Under the pieces are notes generated by a model, which saw only the letters and a list, made by a program, of their open reading frames with translations, did no database searches and was not told where the DNA came from. A program made the translations under genes and the position numbers. Positions 35,669 through 46,845 of a stretch of DNA of 64,000 nt are shown here, piece after piece. The stretch is from Dryocosmus kuriphilus (taxonomy: Eukaryota; Arthropoda; Insecta; Hymenoptera; Cynipidae): contig CM076189.1 of NCBI GenBank assembly GCA_038277395.1, forward strand, positions 110,095,267-110,159,266, written 5' to 3'. Each line of letters starts with the position of its first letter. Position 1 is the first letter of the stretch.

Positions 35669-36405
35669 AATATATATATATATATATTCCGAATTTTTAT
35701 GTTCACGAATTAAATATTGAACAATTAGTTAATTGCTGAATCTTTAAATTTTCTGTCTAATAAATTACAATATTTTAGGCAATGTTTTTGTTTAGTCAAG
35801 GTAACGAAATTTTAAAAGCAAGAACATGATAACAGAATTTAGAATTTTTGTGTCTTAAATGATCCTTGGAAGAAACTTAGAAACCTGGAAACTTAAAAAA
35901 TATTTAACAATGTTCTTTATTCAGTTGAATTAACTAAATTTAGTTGGAATAGCCTGTCATCTTCAACTAAATAAAAAGCTTAAAGGATTGAGAAACTGTT
36001 CTAAGTTTTTTTTATTTTGTATTAAAGAAGCTTTAATCTGAATAACTAAATAAGAAAACTTTTTTTAAAATTTTAAAGTTTTTCAGAAAAAATATATGAT
36101 TTTTGTATCTGGGAATTTAGAAATTAGATCGTTTTTAAAAAAAATATGTCTCAGTTCTCTATCTAGATATCTTGAAGCCATGGAATTTCTTATTTCAGTT
36201 GAAATTTCTAAAAATCAGTTAAAATGTCTTTAAATTCTTTAAAATTACGAAAAATCCATTGAAGAAACTTAAGATCTGTAGAAATACTTACGAATATCTT
36301 GAAATTCTCAGGAACCTTAATCCCGAATTAAAATCTGTTAACATTTTCATAATAAGTTATAAAGAAATAAATACATAAAATATTATATTATATATTACTA
36401 AATAC
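35669..36405. repeat. Partial copy of block C/D left part
   Basis: After a TA run the sequence resembles the first ~1.2 kb of blocks C and D (ACGAATTAA, AATTAGTTAATTG, AAGAACATGATAAC) with internal loss. It ends in the A-type inverted end that the hAT-like element splits. Confidence 0.45.
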
Positions 36406-39400
36406 TAGGGTGGGTTATTTTAAAATTTTTGTCTCTGATTGGAAACGGCTACCCGGGAAAAGTCGCCAACCTATACCAGACATACACTTGCAAAATTTGT
36501 TTCAAATCCGTCAATATCTTCTGTTCGTTCCTTGAGGTTCAATTTTTGAAATTATAGGTAAAAACACTAAAAGTTAGGTTTTTTCTAAAATGGGCCCGGC
36601 TGCGTTAGTAATGCGTTCTAAGGGGTTATCAGCGATGAAAAATCATCATATACAACCGCAAACTCAAAATCAAAACCCAAGGATGATCCTGGTTCAAACG
36701 CCAGGGGTGGGGGAGGGGTCAAAGATTCCTGTTTTCGGGAAAAAAGGAGCAATGTTTGTACAGCTCTTTGCTCGCTTTCTAGAACTAAATAAAGTGACCC
36801 AGAGCCCACCACGTGGAGGTGGCTGCATACTGGGCTCTACCCACATCCTACCCAGCCAACCAACCATATGTAGAACGTGTCTGTTACGACTTAGCGTCTT
36901 CAAAAACACTCAAAAATCGCCTCTTACTGTCAAATAAGGGACATCTTGGCGAGAGAGAAGGGTCGATCGCATATGTCTGTCACGAGTTTCGGGGCCGATG
37001 ACTTTGGCTGAGGCTTCCGTGGAAAACTCCACAGTTCTCTCCACAGCAACAGCGTGGCAAGGGAAAGACGTGAAGTTCCATTCAGGTACCACACCATCAG
37101 GCGCGGGAAGTTTATAGGTAAGTTCAACTGCTGTTATGCTCCATAAAACTGGAGGGACAGTGATTGAAACATCAGTCTGGTCCCACATAATCATTTCTGA
37201 ATAATTATTTGCCTCAAAAGTAAGTTTTTGGCATAATATTATACCCTAGTTGAGACCCTAAAACAGTTTCTTGTACCTCTTTCGCTTTTAGGATATTATC
37301 CAGTGCATCTCTGCGAACGGTAAACACTGGATCCGTTACCATTCCATGGAGAACTTTTTCAGCCATCGCAAAAAATGCGTTGGTCTGAATTGATGCATTC
37401 ACCATCGACCGGTACTTCAAAGGAAGATGCCTTGGCCGCTTGATGGCTTCGAAGAGATGACGGCAACCATCAGCAATTTACTTTCTCTTTGTTATGGTGC
37501 ACCACAAGGGTATGTATACTCTTAGTAAGAACTTCAAATTTACTTCTATTTTTTTTTTGGCTTTCTAATTGACATGTTCAATCTTAGAAATCTATTTGCA
37601 ATGGTAAGCTAGCGAACCTCGTTAATTGGACCTGGCTTTCTAGATGCAAGTTCGATTAAAATACCTCATAGTGAATAGCTTTTGCTATTTCGCAGAGATG
37701 CTTCTGATACTTGCTGACGTCTTTTGGATTCATGTCAGGTAAGTCACATTCTATAGATTTGTACTTCGCATAATTGTAAGAGTCACACAATTTAGAAGCC
37801 TTGATCCTATTTGGCCTCTGTAACTGTTTAGATAAGAAGAAGTCCAGTCAATAAATGTAAAAAGAGCTCTGAATGGGAGTTCATTAAAATGTAAAAGGCA
37901 AACTGCCCATTTCAAAGCATGCCCAATCTTTCTTCCAGTTTTCGAACAACAACTTCATCGAAACCGCCGTTAAGATCTGTCGTGGCGTAATTAGAAGTAG
38001 CATCACACTCATCTTGGGCATACTCAGACGGAGTGACAACATCACCTACGTACCGTCAGCCAGGCTCAGCTACTAAGGCAATATGTTCTTCCTTTATTAA
38101 CACAATAGCTGTCAAAGTTGCATCCTTTTTTCCATCAAAGTATATAGCACATATAGGATTTTAAAGATGTGCTTCATCCTTGAATCTAGTGTCAGATTTT
38201 ACGGTCTCACGCCTTATCTTGTTTTTGTCAATAACTAGAGCGTCAGAAGTTATATTTTAAGAGATTTCCTCAGAAATAAAACCTGCCTTCTTAGCTGCCT
38301 GAAGCACAGACGTGCCTATGTGGGTGGCGGCGCGTGAACTTAAGCCATACCTCTAAGCGATTATTGCTGTTGCAGATAAATCAAGTTTCGAATGCGAAGG
38401 ATGTGACTGGCTCCTAATGAATTTAAGTGGTAAAGTAACATCATCGTCAACTACACTCGTACTATCGGCATCGACAGAAGCATCGCTCTCTAATTTAGAA
38501 GCCCCTTCTTCATCACTTTCCCCATCAAAGTAAGTATCAGTATTATTTTTTTATAGAGAATGAAGAAGAAAATGAACCAACCTGTCCCCATTCAAGTTTC
38601 ATTCCTTTTGCAGCTAGTTTTGATCTCTTAAGCAATTTTTCTGTTTCGGAACATTCAATTTACGAGATGAATATCAATCGAGAACACTTTTAGTCAAGAT
38701 AAAAAGCCTGCTCAGTCACTGGAACTTTCTTCTTTTTGGGGCAGGAGTAGCAAGCCAAGTCCTGCATTTACAAAAGGCTAAATTAAATCATTTTGAAGAA
38801 TCGTCTCTGAATGATGCAGTCCTTTGTTTCTATGTGTTACCTGATGTGGATTTGCTTCTCAAAAGTGCTTTATGGGTTACGTACTTTGAGTGAAAATCGA
38901 GTATGAGTTGCTTGACGTGTCTCTCTGAGACTGTCCGAATAGAAGAAGATTCCAAAATTGCCATTAATTTCAGAGTTACATCATTCATGATAATCTAAAA
39001 TTAAGGCTCCCTGCTGCCACCAGATTGACACCCCATTGCCCTTCTGGTTTCTTGGAAACATCTTAAAATGTCAGCCTTTGAAGGCAAAACCGTTGTATCA
39101 AATTTTTTAGGATGGCCAAATATTGGACATTGGACAAGATCCCTCTTTGAAAATTTTGCCATTGTGGAGGCTTAGAATCTAACATGGGTTAAGAAGACAA
39201 TGACAACCACAACCAACTAGCAAGCCCGTCAGACGTATCTGCTGTTTAAGTTTGCGCTGCTATTAAAACGAAGATAGGCTGAGTAGAAGGTAGATGAGCC
39301 ACGACAAATCTCCACAACTGTGGCGGCTGGTCCAAATGCGCGATCGTGTACTGCACTTCCAAATTATATTAATTTTGGGTACTTTATAAATTAAAACAAT

Positions 39401-40132
39401 AAAACTTCATAAAACTCATGCATGCAGGCTGTCCTATGCAATTTTATGTATATACGAAATTCACGCCTGACGCGTGACAAAAAGAAATACCTTATAGAAT
39501 GTCTATGAAGTAATAAGCAAAATTTCGTGCGGCGCACGAAAACGTGGATCTGCCGAAAGTTGTCGAAAGCGGGCAAAGATAGTTTGTTAGTTTTATGGAA
39601 AATAAATTGCCTCAGTCGAACACGTCGCACGCTCCAATCAGCCAGAACACACAGCAGGGTGCGAGGGAGTGGAGGAGATTACCCCGATTGGTGGGGGTGG
39701 GGGTACAGTAAGGGCTAAGGAGAACGCTTGAGGACTCTGGGGTCACTTTATTTGGTGCTAGAAAGTGAGCAAAGTTCTGTACAAACACTGCTTCGTTTTA
39801 ATCGAAAACACGTATGCCCCCCCCCCCCCTTCACTGGCGTTTGAACTAGGAACATTTTTGGGTCTCGATTTTGAGTTTATGGTTCTATATGATGACTTTT
39901 CATCGCCGATAAGCCCTTAGAACACATTACTAACGCAGCCGGGCCCATTTTAGGAAAAGCCTATTTTTTATTGTTTTTACCTAAAATTTCAAAAATATAA
40001 CCTCAAAGAACTAACAGAAGATATTGACCGATTTGAAGCAGATTTTGCAAGTGTGTTTCTGGTATAGGTGGGCCACTTTTCCCGGGTAGCCGTTTCCAAT
40101 TAGAGAAAAAAGTGCTAAAATGACCCACCCTA
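36406..40132 (-). mobile_element. hAT-like DNA transposon (3.7 kb)
   Basis: Inverted ends begin TAGGGTGGGT and are about 400 bp long (36406-36815 against 39735-40132). Flanking 8-mers are CTAAATAC (36398-36405) and CTAAATAG (40133-40140), an 8-bp target duplication with one mismatch. It fits the nTnnnnAn preference and the TAGGG-type tips of hAT elements. The interior carries a decayed transposase on the minus strand. The target is an A-type inverted end that reads continuously once the element is removed. Confidence 0.75.
36910..39162 (-). pseudogene. Decayed transposase of the hAT-like element
   Basis: Starting at MAKFSKRDLV (39162) the minus strand can be followed across many stops and frame changes for about 700 codons. 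Landmarks in order: CPIFGHPKK; a Ser/Asp-rich acidic stretch near 38500; RYGLSSRAATHIGT (about 38340); a catalytic-like ICAIYFDGKKDATLTA (about 38150); NELPFRALF (about 37885); LTIANRFLRL (about 37590); ASIQTNAFFAMAEKVL (about 37400-37360); and FPCHAVAVERTVEFSTEAS (about 37075-37015) near the C-terminus. I recognise this order from an uncharacterised transposon-linked family widespread in arthropods and cnidarians. The hAT label rests on the element's tips and 8-bp duplication, not on this protein. Confidence 0.65.
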
Positions 40133-40256
40133 CTAAATAGAAAACTAAACTTTTTTATTTTTAATGCTTTTTAAATGAATTGTAGAGATTTTTGGGAATT
40201 TAAAAATATATAAAAACTACCAAATTTCTAAAAAATATATGTAAAAAAGTATTTAA

Positions 40257-40260
<4 letters not shown>

Positions 40261-40307
<47 letters not shown>
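40261..40307. repeat. TA microsatellite
   Basis: About 23 uninterrupted TA units. The matching place in block C (11480-11530) has only imperfect TA/AAT sequence. Confidence 0.9.
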
Positions 40308-40310
<3 letters not shown>

Positions 40311-41479
40311 TACTTTAATTATAAGCTTAATAAATTTTATTTTCGCTTATCTTCAGTTTGCCGGAAATCCACTTTACATAACTTTTATTCTAACGAGTTA
40401 TCATTTAATATAATTTTTATTCCCACGAATTAATTAATTAAGGATTAATTAATTTTAAAACCTCTAAATTTTGTATTTAATTAAATTATGAAAATTGGAT
40501 ACTACTAGTTAAATGAAAATCCACATTTTGTAAGATTTTATTTAAAATTTTTTTAAAATTGCAAGTTTTTCTAAGAGATTTTTAGAAATTTAGGCACTTA
40601 GAAGCTTGGAAAATTTTATACAGGCTTCTTCATTTAAAAACTTTTTAAAAAGGAACAACAGGTTTTTTAATTGTATCACAAGTTTTCTTTTAGATAAATT
40701 AACCAAACTTTAATTGGAAGGAATGGATAAAAAAACTTCAATTTTTCTTATTCTAAAAGTTCCTTAGAGGAAATTCAGAAACTTTGAAAATTTTATACCA
40801 ACTTTTTTAATTTAGTTCAATTAACAAAACTAGATTCGAATAATTATACAAAAATCTTAAATTAATATTTTGGAATCTCTTCAGACTTTTTCAATGAAAT
40901 TTAGAAATTTAGAAGCCTAAAAAATATTTAACAGAGCATTCATTAATTTGAATTAATCAAAATTAATCTCAATAGAATGTCGTTTTCAAGTAACTAAAAA
41001 ACTTAGAAGGTTCGATAACTTAGAACCTAGAATCCTTTAAATTGTCTAACTTTTTAGAAAAAAAATTTTAAAATTTATAAATTAAGAAAGAAGAAATTTT
41101 ACAACATTCTAGAATATTTTATCTTGTGGAGCTAATCACATTTAATACTACTCATTAAAAAAAAGCCATGAAAAGTTTTTTGTTTAATTTTCAAGTTTTG
41201 TTATAATAGATTTAGAAAATAATTAGAAATTATAAACTTAAAATTTTTTTAAAAACGCTGAAAGTTTCTAATTTTGTATTAAAGAAACTTTAATAAGAAT
41301 AATGAATAAAGACTTTCTTTCTATTTTTTAAGGTTTTTAAAAAATAAAATACAAATTTCAAAAAGTTAGGAATTTAGAAATCTAATCAATTTTTACAATA
41401 GCTTCTACGCTATTTTTTCTTTGGAATTTTTTTATATAACTTAAAGTAATTTTAAATAACTTGAACTACTTTAAAATAT

Positions 41480-43400
41480 TTTTTAATACCTTAGAGTTTC
41501 TGAAAAATCCCCAAAAATTATTTGCAATTTCTCAAAATCGTGTGAAGCTTTCCTTAATATCACGCGAAATTATTTTAATTCATTTTAGAATCTTAAAAAC
41601 TATTTGGAATTTAATGAAGCACTTTGAAATATTTTTAAAATCACTTCAAATTTTTATAATAGTTCAGAAAAATTTTAGCGCTTTTAAAATATTAAAAATG
41701 CCTTAAGCTCTCCTCAAAATTCCGAGAATCTTCTTGCAATCTCCGAGAATCGCTTAAATTTACCAAAAAATCTTTCAGGTCTCTTAAGATTCGTTAACAT
41801 CTGCTTAAAATTCTTCAAAATCCTTCAAAGTTCCTCTAAGTCACACAAAACCCCTTCAAATTTATTCGAATCTCTTAAAACCTCTGGAAACCTTTCGAAA
41901 TTCTAAAAATTACTTTAGGGTATAATGCATTAGCATGTTTCAAAAATTAAGAAATGTTTTTTTTAAATACCAGAAAATCACTTGAAATCAAGCAAAATCT
42001 TTTAATTCACAATAAATTCAAATCTCTTAGAAATCCAGTAGATATTAAAAATGTTCTAAAATGCTTCAAAATTCCTTCAAATTACTTGGAATATTTAAAA
42101 ATTGTTTGAAATAACTTCAAATTTGAGAAAATATTTTGAAGACTATCAAAACATACTTAAATACTTTTAAAATCACATTAAATTCTTTATAATCACTTAA
42201 AATCACTTCGGCTCCTTTAAAATACTTTCTAATACCGTAATATCTCTTAAGATAGTCACAAAAATCAATTAATATTTCAATCAATTAATATTTTAGAGTT
42301 ACTTAAAATGATTTTAAATTCCCAAAAATCTCTTCAAGATCATTTGATGTGCCTTAAAATTCTTCAAAGTCTCTTTAAATCTCTTGGTATCCTTTGAAAT
42401 ACCTTAAAATCAGTCAAATGCTCTTTAAACACTTTGAAACTTTTGAAATACTTTAATGTCCTTTAAAACCCTTTCAAACTCTGTAACATCGCTTGAAAAC
42501 GTTTAATATACTACGAAAATTTTGAAAATATTTAAAGTATTTTAGAATATATTAAAGTACCTTGAAATCTTTTGTCTCTTCAAATCTCCAAAATCATTTC
42601 AGAACACTCGAAATTCGTAGAAATCGATTGAAATATTTTTAAACGTCTCTTAAAATCTTTTTAAAAATTTCAAAATATGTTACTAAATTAAATTGAAGCC
42701 TTTTCAGGAACTCTTCAAGTTGTTGAGATTCATTTAAAATCTCTTCAACTTCCTTAGGATTGCTTGAAATATCTAGAAGTGTCTTGAAATTTATAAAAGT
42801 CTTATAAAATCTATTAAAATGTTTTGATATCTTTTAAAAAGCCCTTTAAATTCTTTAACATCATTTTGTGTCTCCTGAAATACCTTAAAATATTTTAAAA
42901 TCATTTAAAATCCCTTTTTTTCGAAATAATTTAAGAGACTTTGAAATATTTAAAAAAAAACATCAAACACTTTAAAGTCATTTTTAATATCTAGAAATAT
43001 TTCGATATTTGTAAAACTCTTTTAAAATATATTAGGATACTTTAAAGTCGCTTTAAAATACCTCGAAATTATTTTAAACCATTTTGCGTCCCTTGAAATC
43101 GCTTGAAAATCCTCGATCTCTTTTGAATTATTTTGAAATATAACATAAAATTACTTGAACTGTTCTTAGTTCTTTTAAAACACCTGAAACACATTAAACT
43201 CGCTTGAAATCGCTTGAAATAATTCAAAATTCAAAAATTTCTTTCAAAATCTATTATAATACACAGACATCTTTACAAAATCTACTTAAATTGTTTAAAA
43301 TACTTAAAAATCTTAATAGAAATTTAAATCCTATAAAAGTTTCTAATTTCAATTCTTTTGATCGAGTTCTGCAATTAAAATTTTATTAACTACACAAAAA
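41480..43400. repeat. Long quasi-periodic CTTAAA/CTTGAAATC tract in block D
   Basis: Counterpart of 12840-14640, about 1.9 kb, with no coding potential. Confidence 0.6.
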
Positions 43401-44149
43401 GCTTAGAAGATTCCTTTAAAATTTTTTTTTATAAATTAATAAAAACTCCTAAATAAAAAACATTGTATAAAATGTTGTTAATTTAATTAAGCTGAATTTT
43501 TAACTCTTTACCAATTAGTTAATTGTTAATCATTCAATTCGTGAAAATAAATTTAGGTTAAATGATAAATTAAATATACGAGCTTTAGATTTTATTTTTA
43601 GAAGCAGTAAAAAATTCTAAGTTCTTCAGGAGAGATGTTTAGAAATTTAGGATCTCAGAAACTTAAAGAATTTTATAAAATATATTTTATTTAGAAATTT
43701 GTAGACATTTAGAAGCAAAAAGCATTGAAAATATTTTCTGATCCTTTTGTTCAGCTAAATTAACGAAATTTTAATTGCATGAACTCGATAAAAAATCACA
43801 AAATTTTTTATTCTTTGGAAAGTCTTTTAGAAGAAATTTAGAAACCTTTGGAAATTTAGACACTAAGAAAATGATAAATTATTTAGTTTTTTGGAAAAGT
43901 ATTTGTGTAACGAATAAATAGTTTATAAAAGATATATCTAAATAAAGAAATATAATCTCATTAGTGATATTAATTTTTAATTGTAATCCTAGAAATTTTT
44001 GTAACAATTGTTAAGGTTTATCCATCTTCAAATATCTAAAAATTTCTGGAATTCGTTAAAAAAAAAGTGTGGAAATAAAAAAATTTAAGTTTTAGTTATT
44101 CCAAATAAATTTCGTAAACTTGACTGGATAACAAACATTTTTCAAAATA

Positions 44150-44723
44150 CTGGTGAGTTGAATCGTCATAACTGCCATTACTGTTCTGATCAGAATCCTC
44201 ACTGGTACAGACCAGTGGATAATCAACATCGATGGAGTGTAAATGTTTGGTGGGAATAATTAATGGTTATCTCATAGGGCCATTCTTTTTCGAAGCAAAT
44301 GTAAATTCATATGTCTTTTTAGAGCTTTTAAGGGTTCATCTTCCACTTCTACTTGAAGATGTAGATCTTGAAACTAGATGCAGAATGTGGATAAAACTTG
44401 ATGGTGCACCAGCACATTATGCTCGAATTGTGCGAGCGTTTTTAAATGCTCACTATCGAGATAGGTGGATTGGAAGAGCTGGTCCAGTTAGTTGGCCTCC
44501 AAAATCACCTGACTTAACTTCTCCAGATTTTATTCTTTGGAGATACCTAAAAAATACTGTGTGTGCCGAAGCACCCACAACACGGGAGAATATGATACAA
44601 AGGATTAGAGTTGAGTGTACAGAAATTCCTAGAGAAGTCTTACTGCGTACAGTTGAAAGTTTTGAACAGAGGTTCAGGCAGTGCCTTGAAGTAAATGGTA
44701 ATAACTTCGAGCAAAACCGATAA
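44150..44723 (+). pseudogene. Tc1/mariner-type transposase, 5'-truncated
   Basis: This encodes the C-terminal two-thirds of a Tc1/mariner-superfamily DDE transposase. Upstream of the long frame, 44160-44250 encodes NCHYCSDQNPHWYRPVDNQH and SVNVW. A one-base change near 44250 then shifts into the 163-residue frame at 44232-44723. That frame contains the second catalytic region LDGAPAHYARIVRAFL and the third, PPKSPDLTSPDFILWRYLK, followed by a conserved tail (REVLLRTVESFEQR). The first catalytic Asp and the DNA-binding domains are missing, removed where block D ends. The variant is one I recall as abundant in ants and wasps. No terminal repeats are seen. A 42-bp minisatellite starts about 30 bp after its stop. 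Confidence 0.75.
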
Positions 44724-44751
44724 TAAATGATTTCCTTTCATTGACTCATCA

Positions 44752-45762
44752 TTGATTGTGAGAGGCAAGTGGACTCACGTTAATAAAGCACCCCGGATCG
44801 TGAGAGGCAAGGAGACTCACGTTAACAAAGCACCCCGGATCGTGAGAGGCAAGGAGACTCACGTTAATAAAGCACCCCGAATCGTGAGAGGCAAGGGGAC
44901 TCACGTTAATAAAGCACCCCGTATCGTGAGAGGCAAGGAGACTCACGTTAACAAAGCACCCCGGATCGTGAGAGGCAAGGAGACGGACGTTAATAAAGCA
45001 CCCCGGATCGTGAGAGGCAAGGGGACTCACGTTAATAAAGCACCCCGGATCGTGAGAGGCAAGGGGACTCACGTTAATAAAGCACCCCGGATCGTGAGAG
45101 GCAAGGGGACTCACGTTAATAAAGCACCCCGGATCGTGAGAGGCAAGGGGACTCACGTTAATAAAGCACCCCGGATCGTGAGAGGCAAGGAGACTCACGT
45201 TAACAAAGCACCCCGGATCGTGAGAGGCAAGGAGACTCACGTTAATAAAGCACCCCGAATCGTGAGAGGCAAGGGGACTCACGTTAATAAAGCACCCCGT
45301 ATCGTGAGAGGCAAGGAGACTCACGTTAACAAAGCACCCCGGATCGTGAGAGGCAAGGAGACGGACGTTAATAAAGCACCCCGGATCGTGAGAGGCAAGG
45401 GGACTCACGTTAATAAAACACCCCGGATCGTGAGAGGCGAGGGGACTCACGTTAATAAAGCACCCCGGATCGTGAGAGGCAAGGGGACTCACGTTAATAA
45501 AGCACCCCGGATCGTGAGAGGCAAGGGGACTCACGTTAATAAAGCACCCCGCATCGTGAGAGGCAAGGAGACTCACGTTAACAAAGCACCCCGGATCGTG
45601 AGAGGCAAGGAGACTCACGTTAACAAAGCACCCCGGATCGTGAGAGGCAACGAGCCTCACGTTAATAAAGCACCCCGTATCGTGAGAGGCAAGGGGACTC
45701 ACGTTAATAAAGCTCCCCGGATCGTGAGAGGCAAGGGGACTCACGTTAATAAAGCACGCCAA
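44752..45762. repeat. 42-bp minisatellite with nine-unit higher-order period
   Basis: About 24 units of 42 bp around ATCGTGAGAGGCAAGGGGAC followed by TCACGTTAATAAAGCACCCC. Variant units recur every 378 bp: CCCCGTATCG at about 44921, 45299 and 45677, and GACGGACG at about 44982 and 45360. This shows a higher-order repeat of nine monomers. Because 42 is divisible by three and the unit lacks stops in one frame per strand, both strands stay open for over 330 codons (14-residue repeat IVRGKETHVNKAPR on +). I regard the frames as by-products. Confidence 0.9.
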
Positions 45763-45837
45763 AGGGAGTAGAGCCTACTACGTCCTCGTCGTTACTCCTG
45801 GGTTATGCTAAAAGTAGGGGTTATCATTTAAGAAACA

Positions 45838-46260
45838 TACATGTATGGGTGAAGGTCAAATCCAAGGTCATAAAAATGTAACCTCCAACAAATCGAACAA
45901 CTGTTGTAAAGGTTTATTTTCACAAAACGACCCCCGGCCCAGGTTCTCCCACCTCAATGCTGACTCTTTTAGTAGGAATTTTGACCCATACGCGTCACTT
46001 TTACCTCTAAACATGGGCACATATCTCAACGTAAAATTTCTCGCTCTTTCAGAATCTGAAGTAAAAAATAGGGGTTTCTATTCAAAAAACGAAAGATGAA
46101 CTTCAAATGACATTGATCCTTGAACTCAAGCTCAAGGGCAAGGTCACCATCAGCCCCTCTGTGACCTACAATTTTTGTCCTAAACATTTTTCTCCTACCC
46201 TTATGGTTAACGAAATAATTGACTGGTTAAATTAAAAATGACTCACCCATATAGTCAGTG
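45838..46260. mobile_element. Candidate MITE with GGTCA-rich interior
   Basis: The left edge ACATGTATGGGTGA is mirrored at the right edge (ACTATATGGGTGA on the minus strand, about 46240-46255). The interior carries AAGGTCA motifs at 45849, 45862 and 46138 and no protein signal beyond an unremarkable 84-codon frame. Confidence 0.45.
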
Positions 46261-46845
46261 CGTGAGAACGTAATAGCGTAAGAGAGAAAGAGAGTAAAAG
46301 AGTGAGAGGGAAAATAAGGAATGATCAGAGGGGATGGAATGGAGGCCGTTTGTGCTGCGTACGAGAGACGAACGGAGAGATTGACACGAGTTGCGAGGCA
46401 GTGAGCTGCGATTTAAGTCCTAAAATGTGTATGTCAGTGATTTTATTTGTATTCGATTATTATATTAATAAAGTGGTTTAAAATATAACGGAATTCCTTC
46501 ACATACATACTTAAAACTTATTAAATTCATGAAAAGGTTGTGATGATATACATTGTTTTCACTAGTAATTCCCGATACCATTTTTTGATTTTATTTTAAA
46601 TGAAGTAAGAAACATAAAGTTGGAGTGGAAGACTTCATTCCGATCCATTTTTGAGAAGAACAGTAAAAGCACCCTAAAAGTGGTTAAATTCTACATACCT
46701 GACAGTTCAGTAATGTATCTATTCAAATTAAAATTAAAGATTCCAAAAAAGACTATAGTAACAATTAATGTTAAGATTGTCATTAAATATGTAGCATCAA
46801 AGAGCATTAAACAGATGAGTCCAAAAAAATATTGTAAATAGAACT
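46260..46845. other. Unassigned stretch, possibly an LTR remnant
   Basis: 46260-46430 is purine-rich (GAGAGAAAGAGAG) and less AT-rich, and is followed by AATAAAG at about 46471. This resembles the end of an LTR, but I find no partner. A 73-codon frame at 46620-46841 (+) is Lys-rich and not recognised. Confidence 0.3.

Larger units (their letters stand above)
40133..44145. repeat. AT-rich block D (sister of block C)
   Basis: Collinear with 11470-15400. Shared anchors are GCCGGAAATCCACTTTAC (40363), AACGAGTTATCATTTAA and the long CTTGAAATC-rich tract. It lacks the short MITE of block C (empty site near 40622) and has a much longer TA run. No gene is seen. Confidence 0.55.

Noticed and set aside
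36590..36937. Proteins encoded in the inverted ends of the hAT-like element
   Set aside because: Frames on both strands lie in terminal repeats and are not preserved between the two arms.
44749..45771. 337-339-residue repeat proteins on both strands
   Set aside because: A 42-bp unit divisible by three without stops keeps frames open by arithmetic; there is no start context or flanking gene structure.
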